DNA of 64,000 nucleotides from Tyzzerella sp. (lineage in GTDB: Bacteria; Bacillota; Clostridia; Lachnospirales; Lachnospiraceae), in assembly GCA_017465565.1 (NCBI GenBank), contig JAFTWA010000008.1, positions 1 through 64,000 on the forward strand. Direction: 5' to 3'. Each line of letters opens with the position of its first letter. Positions within the stretch are counted from its first letter, which is position 1. Below, piece after piece: positions 32,001-40,175 of this stretch. A model generated the notes under the pieces. The model was not told the origin of the DNA and did not search any database. It saw only the letters and a program-made list of their open reading frames with translations. The position numbers and the translations under genes were made by a program.

Positions 32001-34464
32001 TGCCTGGACGGGTAAACCATATGCTTACTTAAAGGAAGCATCAACAGATATTTATCTCTCTGCGACCTTTAATCAAAAGGCTGACCAATCAGAAGGATAT
32101 GGAATTACCATACTTCAAGGAACGGAAAGTCGTCAGATTGAATTTTTGAATGAAGGTGTACAGATTAGAGCAAATCGTACAGACTCGATAACAGGGGCCC
32201 CAGGAATTGCAGACGGAAAAGTAAATACATTTGCGTTCTCGTTTGAGGCAGCACCAGGATATGGTTACAAAGATCATTTCTGGGCGCAAAACATTTCTGG
32301 TACAGATGGCACAACAAAGAATATTGCAATAAGTAAGATGACAAGAACGGCAGATGGCAAAACCTCTTATAAGGTTGTATGGGCGATTACAGATGGAATT
32401 CTGTATGGAAGTCTGGATGGACAACCATTTATGCAGATGCCATTAACAATGCTTTGTGCAGACTGGACCGCAGAGAAAGAATATCGAATTGGATTTAGTT
32501 GCATAGATAATTATGCTGCCAAAATGAAGGTTACAGATATTGTTGATTTGTATGGAGATGAGGCAAAGGCAAAACTGGTAACAGATAAGAAAGTGACAGC
32601 AGCAGAGACAAGCCAATTCTCATACGAAGCATTGACAGGAAGTTATATGCCAAGTTCAAGTGATGGAGCGAAATATCTGTATGGTGCAGCTACAACAGAA
32701 AATCAGGCTGTGAAAACAACGATTCAGTTAGTAGATAAGGCTAACACAGCTTCATGGAATGGTATTACGGTAAAAGCAGGTAATGAGACAGCACAAGTTG
32801 TGGTACAAGGTGCTGGAAGGAATGTAAAACTCCTTCTGAATCAAGCGACTGCAAACGCACATGATGTGACTGCGAAAATCCTAAGCGAAGCGTCAACTTA
32901 TAACGATAAAGGCGTATGTCAAATGACTGCAGTTGTGAAGAATGCTACTCTTTATGTTCTTTGCAATGATGTTCAAGTAGGTGCTATTTCATTGAATAAG
33001 ATTCTTACGGAATACAAGTCAGGAGATTCTGTGCAATTAGGTATCTTTGCATATGATTCTTCAAAGGGAAGTGCAAAATATCAAGATGTTCAGTTTGTAA
33101 CAGGTGTAGATGCAGAAGGTATTGCAGTGAAAGATACACCGGCATGGAGTGATTTAAAATTCTTTACAAGTGAGATTTATCAGGCAAATGTTGACCATGT
33201 GAATGGAAAGATTAACAACGTGGCAAATAGAGGAACCTTGGTTCGTTTCCGTGGTGAGAGTGATAAATGGGAAGTGTCAGGAAAGATGACACGTACAGAT
33301 GAGATAACAGCGAAAAAGCAATTACTGTTGGGATTCAATGTTATGTCAGGAACTAAGACACTTAGAGCGACAACTTATTATCAGGGAATACGTTTCCAAA
33401 AAATTGAAAATGGTTCGGTCAAGGCATCAACGGATGGATACAGACATGGGGCAAATATAATGGCATTTAATCCTGCTATTGGAGATTTCTTTAAAGCATC
33501 TCCATTCGAGCGTACGAAGAATGAAATTTACTTTAAAGTGGTTATTGTAAATGATACTTTGTATGTATGGTTTGGAGATAGTGAAAGTAATTTGATTGAA
33601 TCATGGAAAGTTCCATTAAATGAAGCGATTATGGATTATGATAATTCATCTCAAACATATTCTAGTACAGAAATTTTTGATGGATTTGCTGATGGAAGTA
33701 AATATAATTTTGGATTTTATATTGATGGTGCAGTAGAAGGACAGATTAGTAATCTTACTGTAAAAATGGGAAATGGTGTAGACACTACGGGCATTTCAGC
33801 ATTTCCTAAGTTTTTCACAAGTCAGGAGTATCGCGCAACAGTAAATAAAGTGGCAGGTACTGCATCAAATATTGGTCAGAACTTAGAAACATTAATTCGT
33901 TTTCAAGGAAATAGTAACAGGTGGGAAGTAAGCGGAACTATGGCACGTACAGATGCTATCGCAGATAAGAAAGAACTACTACTTGGTTTTAATATTCAGG
34001 AGAGTGGAAAGGTTCTAAGAGCAATTACATACTATCAAGGATTTCGTTTGGTAGATAATGAAAATGGCAGTTATGTGGATAATAATAATTTCCGACATGG
34101 AGAAAATGAACTTGCATTTAACACAAAGGTTGGTGATTATTTTAAAGCATCACCATTCCAGCGTACAAAAAATACAGTTAGTTTTAAGGCTGTCATTGCA
34201 AATGATGTTTTATATGTATGGTTTGGGGACGATGCCAATAGTTTAATTCCTTCATGGAAAATACCATTAAGTTCATCTATTAAAGATTGGGATAATACAA
34301 ATAAAAAGTATCTTTCAACGGAAGTGTTTGCTGGATTTACAAGTGGTAGTGCCTATAACTTAGGAATTTATATTCCGGGTTCTCAAGAGATAGGTAATAT
34401 CTCGAATCTTACTGTAAAAATGGGAAATGCAGTAGATATTACTTGCTTATCAGATTTCAATTAA
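29059..34464 (+). CDS. giant membrane-anchored modular repeat protein
   Basis: 1801 residues. A short basic N-terminus and one uncleaved-looking helix (about 9-30) anchor it, leaving the rest outside. Order: Big_2-type Ig-like domain (about 38-122; SNPEVATVDEDGTVTGKDGGETKITV), two short MucBP-like segments (about 130-275), then two kinds of larger module. Module A (about 377-735 and 985-1365) shares AYLKxxSxDIYLSAT, YGSLDG, W-T-A-(D/E)-K-x-Y-x-IGFS and LTGxYxPxSxxGAxYxYG. Module B (about 737-955, 1370-1584 and 1585-1801) shares W-(E/Q)-(V/I)-x-G-x-M-x-RTD, LLGFN, YVWFGD and GFAxGSxYN; the last two copies are near duplicates. The modules look like concanavalin-type beta-sandwiches. No catalytic residues recognised; probably a glycan-capturing surface protein. 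AAAGGAGGA precedes the start. Confidence 0.7.
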   Translation: MEKKLNKKVLFPVLAIIVILLLLLVWMLFGRNTDVTDYDISLNQRDVAIEKGEEVQLQIVPNKEKYENLDVDITWISSNPEVATVDEDGTVTGKDGGETKITVIVLYDGKEYSASCIVTIKDSDEQYSLYKVRWFTQSKDRGTYDVKEEVFERLVGSEVELSEKDASANLPSQYVLNKEKSVLKGTVKENKSACVLEVYYDVAEVTYSVNYYFESEELGIYKLGETKKYKAYAFTEVEAPSADKKGFVLDSSVKGSVLKKAELTMGSKLNAYYSRIRSKVTISYLDGRKDATYTNVYGIGLLDAPVNALKESSSLLFPITTYLNGKKQTVTAETLKSLTSDAKVAFQVEGEGFTYLTADGGTLLNTSEEKAKASYAYLKGSSDVIYLSATYTTTGSKDNVFGVSIRNGKESREIRFQSLGVAVTKNHTQEGGTLNAEMPVYYYNFAGRDGTTCVFAQNAFGTLGTTTNSEIQNMISNTMGGSYDIVWAVWEGTLYGSLDGVTIVRLPLNLLNASWTADKKYEIGFSSFDGVDAGDELKITNIDVSFGEEAEKKLITDQEITYSEKYRVDYEPLTGAYIPASINGASYIYGTESKENSGISTNLKWVDAQNTAARVGITVKVGDKTEQFGIDGTRNVIYHDTNYTWGAAAITDQVLKYANTFDKNGNCQVTAVVKDGNFYIQFNGKQALCIKMHALFPGYTKDSQVSVGVYTYNACVGQSHFQDMKVLSVTEVDKLALTEWRYYSELLSIDDYSFADGSAMKTTTGNTSTKNVTLYGQSDAWQIEGIMKRTDTSYDKNLIMGFAVQSGDKEVWIGGMTNGFVKVVNGQWGAVGDTSATLHAVGVDTYAVNDKVIAFFGAANGTKKRTLDETEFKVAIYDDVFYAWFDGELCWRVPLEEVQFGGFAEGSEYKVTLRIAEDADTAVRTGGFDDLQVKMGYEVTEQENFAKTLATIDKNVTRWDSFVAKRLTGGFAENVDELYTYAWTGKPYAYLKEASTDIYLSATFNQKADQSEGYGITILQGTESRQIEFLNEGVQIRANRTDSITGAPGIADGKVNTFAFSFEAAPGYGYKDHFWAQNISGTDGTTKNIAISKMTRTADGKTSYKVVWAITDGILYGSLDGQPFMQMPLTMLCADWTAEKEYRIGFSCIDNYAAKMKVTDIVDLYGDEAKAKLVTDKKVTAAETSQFSYEALTGSYMPSSSDGAKYLYGAATTENQAVKTTIQLVDKANTASWNGITVKAGNETAQVVVQGAGRNVKLLLNQATANAHDVTAKILSEASTYNDKGVCQMTAVVKNATLYVLCNDVQVGAISLNKILTEYKSGDSVQLGIFAYDSSKGSAKYQDVQFVTGVDAEGIAVKDTPAWSDLKFFTSEIYQANVDHVNGKINNVANRGTLVRFRGESDKWEVSGKMTRTDEITAKKQLLLGFNVMSGTKTLRATTYYQGIRFQKIENGSVKASTDGYRHGANIMAFNPAIGDFFKASPFERTKNEIYFKVVIVNDTLYVWFGDSESNLIESWKVPLNEAIMDYDNSSQTYSSTEIFDGFADGSKYNFGFYIDGAVEGQISNLTVKMGNGVDTTGISAFPKFFTSQEYRATVNKVAGTASNIGQNLETLIRFQGNSNRWEVSGTMARTDAIADKKELLLGFNIQESGKVLRAITYYQGFRLVDNENGSYVDNNNFRHGENELAFNTKVGDYFKASPFQRTKNTVSFKAVIANDVLYVWFGDDANSLIPSWKIPLSSSIKDWDNTNKKYLSTEVFAGFTSGSAYNLGIYIPGSQEIGNISNLTVKMGNAVDITCLSDFN

Positions 34465-34485
34465 TTAGACGAATGGAGCATTGAC

Positions 34486-35436
34486 ATGAAGAAAGAATAT
34501 AACAAAAAGAAAGCTCAAAGAAGGGACTACATCGGCAGCGCAATTGCTGCCGTGGTTCCACTACTTGGATTCCTGCTTTTTGGCATGATTCCGCTAGTGC
34601 TTGCCAGTGTAGTTAGTTTTAATGAGTTACATACTACGAATCTATCAGAGATGGAGTTTGTAGGATTTGAGAACTTCAAAACAATTCTCACAAATGGTGA
34701 TAATGCTACATATGCATCTTATTTATCGACGATTGTCTACGCTTTAAATGCACCAATCTGTATAGCGATTGCTCTTTTTATCGCAAATTTGGTGAACAAT
34801 TCAAGAGTAGGAAAGAGATTCTTTCGCTCCGTATTTTTTATTCCATATGTTTGTTCGGCAGTAGTAGTGGGCTTGACTTTTAAAATTTTATATCATGGAG
34901 AGTCTGGTGTTTTGAATGCGATTCTTTCTTTTCTTGGATTTGCAAAGGTAGGATGGCTGACGGACTCTGCTATGAGTTTTATGACAGCTACTATTATTAT
35001 GACTGTTTGGCAAGGTCTCGGATTCTGTATCGTATTATTCCAGGCAGCTCTTGCTAACGTGGATTCAGTTTATTATGAGGCGGCAAGAATTGACGGGGCT
35101 TCGAAATTCCAGATGTTCTGGAAGATTACTTGGCCGGCGATTTCACCAACAACGGCCTATCTGTTGACCATGAAAATTATTTGGGCATTACAGGCGATGA
35201 CAGAGACATACATTCTGGCAGGCGGAAGTAATACTATTGTACCGACATGGGGCGATTCCACCGCATGGGTAAGTGACCTTGTAGTGAAACATATTTATAA
35301 TATGGTATTTGTAAGCAGCTACCAGCATGGATATGGTCTTGCAGCAGCGGCAGGATGGATTCTTGCAATTATTGTGTTCATCGTAACGCAAATCAATATG
35401 AAGATGCAAAAGAGGTGGGTAAATTATGATTTCTAA
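34486..35436 (+). CDS. carbohydrate ABC transporter permease (MalF/UgpA type)
   Basis: 316-residue membrane protein with six predicted helices and the permease EAA loop YYEAARIDGASKFQMFWKITWP (about 200-221), the contact for the ATPase. It resembles the first permease of sugar uptake systems of the CUT1 class, which take up oligosaccharides. It overlaps the second permease gene by 11 bp, so the two are translationally coupled. No ATP-binding subunit is encoded in the window, as is common for CUT1 systems that share an MsmK-like ATPase. Confidence 0.92.
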   Translation: MKKEYNKKKAQRRDYIGSAIAAVVPLLGFLLFGMIPLVLASVVSFNELHTTNLSEMEFVGFENFKTILTNGDNATYASYLSTIVYALNAPICIAIALFIANLVNNSRVGKRFFRSVFFIPYVCSAVVVGLTFKILYHGESGVLNAILSFLGFAKVGWLTDSAMSFMTATIIMTVWQGLGFCIVLFQAALANVDSVYYEAARIDGASKFQMFWKITWPAISPTTAYLLTMKIIWALQAMTETYILAGGSNTIVPTWGDSTAWVSDLVVKHIYNMVFVSSYQHGYGLAAAAGWILAIIVFIVTQINMKMQKRWVNYDF

Positions 35437-36505
35437 TGTAGGCTTAAAAGGCTATAAAACAATGTATGGATTTCTGGTTCCTATCCTCTGGGTTGTGGCA
35501 GTGATATGTGGGACACTCTGCTGTTTCCGCGCAGAAGAAGGAAGCAATAGCCGTATCATTTGTGCAGTATTGTTAATCTGTTCATTGGTATTGATTGGTT
35601 TACTGAAGTTAATTGATCAGAAGTTAGATAAAACAAATGCATATTATCATATATATCAGTCACCTCTTGTGAAAAAAATGGACCCAGGTGTTATGATTCC
35701 ACTTTGTTTAATGGTAGTGGTAGTTGCTTTACCATTTTATATATTGGTGGTTACATCTATAAAAACGCCATTAGAAGCAAATAGTTTAGACTTCTCGTGG
35801 TGGCCAAAGGAAGGCATTGATTTAGCGTCATATAAGGAATTGTTTTCTTATGGTGGTTCCATAGGGATTACTATGGGACAGGCAGTATTGAATTCATTCA
35901 TTTATGCCATAGTACCAACAGTTATTGGTGTATTCGTGGCTGCTCTTTCTGCCTATTCTTTTGCAAAACTGAAATTTCCAGGAAGAGATCTGATGTATCA
36001 TCTTTTAATCATGACTATGATGATGCCAGGCTGCGTCACTATGACTACATCCTATATTATGTTTGATTGGTACGGATGGACGGATTCAGCACTGCCGCTT
36101 ATTGTACCAGGCTGCTTTAGTGCAGCGGCGACAGTCATGTTTCTAAGAGAATTTTTTATGGGAATTCCGGATGGTCTTTTAGAAGCGGCAAAAATTGACG
36201 GGGCGGGGAAATGGAAAGCATTTCTCCTAATCGTATTACCGATAGGGAAACCAGCACTTATGGCACAGTTAGTGCTTGGATTTATTTCAAAATATAATGA
36301 TTTTCTTACACCTCTGATTTATTTGAATAATCCGAGAGGGTATACCATTCAGGTTGCCTTGGACTTTTTGAATAACTCAGTGCAGGATAAGTCATTAGTT
36401 GCATCAGCAGGAGTATTTTCATTGGTGACCATGCTTTTGTTGTATGTGATTTTCCAAAAACGCATCATTGATGGTATCTCAATGTCATCAGGATTAAAAG
36501 GTTAA
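35426..36505 (+). CDS. carbohydrate ABC transporter permease (MalG type) with N-terminal extension
   Basis: 359-residue membrane protein. The C-terminal 270 residues are a typical MalG-type permease with EAA loop LLEAAKIDGAGKWKAFLLIVLP and a characteristic N-terminal YILVVTSIKTPLEANS. Ahead of it lie about 85 extra residues with two additional hydrophobic helices (YGFLVPILWVVAVICGTL and IICAVLLICSLVLIGLL), making it longer than the usual 275-300. Works with the upstream permease and the downstream binding lipoprotein. The function of the extension is not known. Confidence 0.9.
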   Translation: MISNVGLKGYKTMYGFLVPILWVVAVICGTLCCFRAEEGSNSRIICAVLLICSLVLIGLLKLIDQKLDKTNAYYHIYQSPLVKKMDPGVMIPLCLMVVVVALPFYILVVTSIKTPLEANSLDFSWWPKEGIDLASYKELFSYGGSIGITMGQAVLNSFIYAIVPTVIGVFVAALSAYSFAKLKFPGRDLMYHLLIMTMMMPGCVTMTTSYIMFDWYGWTDSALPLIVPGCFSAAATVMFLREFFMGIPDGLLEAAKIDGAGKWKAFLLIVLPIGKPALMAQLVLGFISKYNDFLTPLIYLNNPRGYTIQVALDFLNNSVQDKSLVASAGVFSLVTMLLLYVIFQKRIIDGISMSSGLKG

Positions 36506-36519
36506 AGGAGGAATCTAAA

Positions 36520-38307
36520 ATGAAAAAGAAACTATTATCACTCGTGTTAGCCGTCGTTATGGCAAGCTCATTGGTTGCCTGTGGTGGCGGTGGAAAAAGT
36601 TCTGGGAAGGTAGTAACAGTGGATTTCATGTATGGGGGCGATGTGGCGCTTACAGAAATGTACAATCTTGCCATTCAGGAATTTAACAATACAGTAGGAA
36701 AAGAAAAGAATGTGAATGTGGCAGGGATTCCGAAGTCAGGAAGCCTTAATACCGTTTTAGCACAGCAGCTTCCAAACAATGGCGGTCCTGATGTTATTGC
36801 TCTTGCAGATGACTATTTCAAAAAATACACGCCATATCTGGACGATATGACAGGAAAGATTGAACAGTCCGTAATCGATGAGTTCTATGACAATACGGTT
36901 AGTCGCTATTACTATGATACAGAGACTACTACTTCTAATAGTGACGATCCGCTATATGGAGTTCCAAGTTACAATGATACTACAGTTTTATACTATAACA
37001 AAACAGCATTGGAAGAAAATGGAGTAATCTGTATCAGTGTAGATGAGGAAGATTTAGCTGCATTTAATGAAGGCAGTGCAAAGGACTTAAATGGAAAAAC
37101 GAAAGCGGATTATGGAATTACATCCGATGTACCAGCGAAAGGCTTTTACCGAAGTGAAACTCCTTTTGTACCATATGAAGGTGAGAATGATGGTCTTTCC
37201 TGGACAAGCCCAAGTGATGAGGAAGAATTGATTTTTAATGACAGAATAGCAATGAACTGGGACGAAATTGAAGACCTTGGTATGCTTTGTACAAAGGAAT
37301 GGAATGATTCTTCTGCAACAAAATACGGTTATTACACAGAGTGGTGGTTTAATTATGGATGGTCTGTAGGTGGTGACTGTTTAGAAGATTTGAGTGGGAA
37401 TGGTGATTGGACTTTTGCGTTACCAGGTACGAATCCAAACTATATTGTAGGGGAAGGAAAGACATACACAGGAGTATATACAGGTACTACTTACAATGCA
37501 GGCGAAACTCTGGATGTCAAGGATATTGTGAATGCAAATCAAGGGGAAAACATTTCCTACGACACAGACGGAAAGACCTATTTTAACTATACTGTAAACG
37601 GCAGTGTTGCAAGTATGCGTGATTTTAGCGCAGAAGTAACGAATGGAACTCTAGTGGAACTCCCTTCTATTAAAGAAGCTTTCTCACGTTTCTGCTATTT
37701 GGCAGGTATCGGCGGACTGAATGTATGTCCATACCCTGATGCATTCAATGGAACTACTGCAGTACAATATTTCACATCAGGAAGCCTTGCGCTTTTAGTA
37801 GAAAAGGTTTCGAATTTTAAGACAATTGAAAAGATTATGAAGGACGAATGGGGTGTGGCTCCATTGCCACAGTATAAAGTCTATACAGACCCTGCTGACC
37901 CATTATGTGATACGGTTGCAAAAGCAGGAAAGGTAGCAACACACTCTTTAGGATATTCTATCAGTGTCAGCGCAAAATCAGAAGTGAAAGATGCAGCTTA
38001 CATTTTTGTAAACTGGTTTGCGACAGAAGGCCAGAAATTCTTGGCTGAGAACGGATATATGTCATCTCGCAAGTCAGATGCAGAGTTAGCTTTAGAAAAG
38101 CTTCCTTACAGCAATGCGCAGATTGTACTTGATTCAATCAAAAATTCTAGTGCAGGTGACTGGTGGTATATGCCTGACAGCACATGGATTACTACATGGT
38201 CAAATCCATTAAATAAGGAAGTTCGTTACGGAAAGATGGAGTTAGAAACATTCTTGTATTCTTATATTGAGGATTCCAACGCCAGATTAGCAGAATACAA
38301 GCAATAA
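36520..38307 (+). CDS. sugar ABC transporter substrate-binding lipoprotein
   Basis: 595-residue extracytoplasmic binding protein with a lipoprotein signal MKKKLLSLVLAVVMASSLVAC (lipidated Cys21, box LVAC) and a glycine-rich tether. The family-1 binding-protein fold is visible in NTVLAQQLPNNGGPDVIALAD, GVPSYNDTTVLYYNKTALEENG and the C-terminal YSISVSAKSEVKDAAYIFVNWF. It is much longer than the usual 420-450 residues, with inserts rich in acidic and aromatic residues (about 160-330), which may enlarge the pocket for a large ligand. AAAGGAGG is present; 14 bp after the second permease. Confidence 0.9.
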   Translation: MKKKLLSLVLAVVMASSLVACGGGGKSSGKVVTVDFMYGGDVALTEMYNLAIQEFNNTVGKEKNVNVAGIPKSGSLNTVLAQQLPNNGGPDVIALADDYFKKYTPYLDDMTGKIEQSVIDEFYDNTVSRYYYDTETTTSNSDDPLYGVPSYNDTTVLYYNKTALEENGVICISVDEEDLAAFNEGSAKDLNGKTKADYGITSDVPAKGFYRSETPFVPYEGENDGLSWTSPSDEEELIFNDRIAMNWDEIEDLGMLCTKEWNDSSATKYGYYTEWWFNYGWSVGGDCLEDLSGNGDWTFALPGTNPNYIVGEGKTYTGVYTGTTYNAGETLDVKDIVNANQGENISYDTDGKTYFNYTVNGSVASMRDFSAEVTNGTLVELPSIKEAFSRFCYLAGIGGLNVCPYPDAFNGTTAVQYFTSGSLALLVEKVSNFKTIEKIMKDEWGVAPLPQYKVYTDPADPLCDTVAKAGKVATHSLGYSISVSAKSEVKDAAYIFVNWFATEGQKFLAENGYMSSRKSDAELALEKLPYSNAQIVLDSIKNSSAGDWWYMPDSTWITTWSNPLNKEVRYGKMELETFLYSYIEDSNARLAEYKQ

Positions 38308-38324
38308 AAGCGAGGAGAAAAATC

Positions 38325-40175
38325 ATGAAAACAAAATGGAAGAAGGTTCTGACCGGTTTGTTGGCAGTAAGTATGTGCTTTGGTATGGCTGGCTGCAGAA
38401 GTGACAAACGGGAGACAGAAGACTCATTGGTTTATCTCAATTACGGCGCAGGAATAGATGAGTTTACGGACAATTATAATACAGAATTATACGGTATGAA
38501 CGGAAATGATGTGGAAGGTCCTGACCCAGGCTGCTTCTATGTGTCAGAGGAAGAGGATGCAGAATATGGTGGATACTTTTATATGTATCCAACCAGCTTT
38601 GCAACAAATGACTGGGCATCTTTAAATGCACAGTATTATAAAGACAATAAGATTACGGATTTAGTGGCAAGCTGCTATCGCTCTAAGGATTTATATCAGT
38701 GGGAATTGTGTGGAGCCTTAGAAGGTGGATATGCATGTGTGATTGACGAAGAAGACTGGTGTCAGGATTTATGGTGGGCACCAGAAGTCATTCGAAATCC
38801 TGCGGACGGAAAATATTACATGTACTTTAGTGCGATGGCACCGCAGGATTATGGAGTAGAAGGTATCTCTGATTCAAGCAATGATTATGATAGATTACAT
38901 ATAGGTGTAGCAGTGTCGGATTCGCCGATGGGACCATTTGATGTGCTGTATGACACTGATGCAAAGACAGGAAAACGAATTCCTACTATTAACTTTATGA
39001 CAGGCTGTAATACAGAATACGCATGGTCGGTCATCGACGTGTCTCCATTCTTTGATGATGATGGAGAGTTCTATCTGTACTTCAATAAACATACAGATGA
39101 CCACTACAGTCATTTGAATGGTTGCTGGGGTATGAAAATGAAGACAATGACCCATGCAGATTATTCAACAGTGTCATGCCTTACAGTGGCAGGCAGAAGC
39201 AATGTATCTAGTACGCCAGGAAAAATAGAGTCTGTAGTAGAAGGAGATAAGTATCACACCGATGAAGGTGGGATTAATGAAGCTCCATTTATGATAAAGC
39301 ATAATGGGAAGTATTATATTACCTATGCGCCAGTTGGATTTAGTTCCGCAGGATATTCTGTTATTCAGGCAGTGAGTGATAACCCGTTAAGTGGATTTGA
39401 AAAAATTGAATCTGGTAAGGGAAATCCAGTGATGGATGGAAGTATGTTTGGATACATGAATGGAACTGGTCACCATGCATTTGCAAAAAAAGGGGACGAT
39501 ATCTATGTCATCTATCATAGACACGACAGTGCATATGGCTGGGATAAAGGATATGGACGCTCTATTTGTGCAGACCGTGTAAGCTTTGTGACAAACGAAG
39601 ACGGAGTGGAGGTACTTACAGCCAGCGGTCCAAGTAGGAGCCTGCAGTGGCTGTCAGAAGATATCAGTGGATATAAGAATCTGGCAGAAACAGCAGATAT
39701 TAAGATTAGCAGTGGAACCGGTGTACAGTACCTGAACGATGAATTTATTCCTTTCTATACAGTGGCTCAGGATTTGGTGATGAAGGCAGAAGCAGAAGAG
39801 ACCACGATTACCCTGAGCTGGGATGAGCCAGTGAGTGTGTCATCGGTTATGATTTACAATGCAGTAGATATTGAATCGGCTTTTTCAAAGATTGCAGATA
39901 TTCGTTTGAAATTGGCAGAAAAGCCAGAGTGGGCATCAAAAGAATATGATTACGCAGTAATCAAGGATTTGAAGTTACCAGAACGTTATTATCCAGAAGA
40001 TACGAAAATGTATATTTCATGTGCACCAGCGGTTGCAGAATTTGATGCGGTGAAGGTGACAGAGATTCAGATTACGTTAAATAGCAAAGACAAGTTTGTA
40101 ACTGTGGATAAACTTGGAGATGATAATCCACTGATTAAACTTTCAGAAATTGTAATATTAGGAGGAGTAGAGTAA
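38325..40175 (+). CDS. GH43-family glycoside hydrolase lipoprotein
   Basis: 616-residue secreted lipoprotein (signal ending GMAGC, Cys24). The GH43 five-bladed propeller shows the usual three acidic positions: the base Asp in EGPDPGCFY, the pKa-modulating Asp in SVIDVSPFFDDDGEFYLYF, and the acid Glu in GGINEAPFMIKH; also WWAPEVIRNPADGKYYMYFS. A C-terminal beta domain of about 150 residues (from about 465) resembles a discoidin/F5-F8-type carbohydrate-binding module. GH43 enzymes act on arabinofuranosides, xylosides or beta-galactans. It would trim the polymer outside the cell before uptake. Its stop overlaps the next start (TAATG). Confidence 0.85.
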   Translation: MKTKWKKVLTGLLAVSMCFGMAGCRSDKRETEDSLVYLNYGAGIDEFTDNYNTELYGMNGNDVEGPDPGCFYVSEEEDAEYGGYFYMYPTSFATNDWASLNAQYYKDNKITDLVASCYRSKDLYQWELCGALEGGYACVIDEEDWCQDLWWAPEVIRNPADGKYYMYFSAMAPQDYGVEGISDSSNDYDRLHIGVAVSDSPMGPFDVLYDTDAKTGKRIPTINFMTGCNTEYAWSVIDVSPFFDDDGEFYLYFNKHTDDHYSHLNGCWGMKMKTMTHADYSTVSCLTVAGRSNVSSTPGKIESVVEGDKYHTDEGGINEAPFMIKHNGKYYITYAPVGFSSAGYSVIQAVSDNPLSGFEKIESGKGNPVMDGSMFGYMNGTGHHAFAKKGDDIYVIYHRHDSAYGWDKGYGRSICADRVSFVTNEDGVEVLTASGPSRSLQWLSEDISGYKNLAETADIKISSGTGVQYLNDEFIPFYTVAQDLVMKAEAEETTITLSWDEPVSVSSVMIYNAVDIESAFSKIADIRLKLAEKPEWASKEYDYAVIKDLKLPERYYPEDTKMYISCAPAVAEFDAVKVTEIQITLNSKDKFVTVDKLGDDNPLIKLSEIVILGGVE

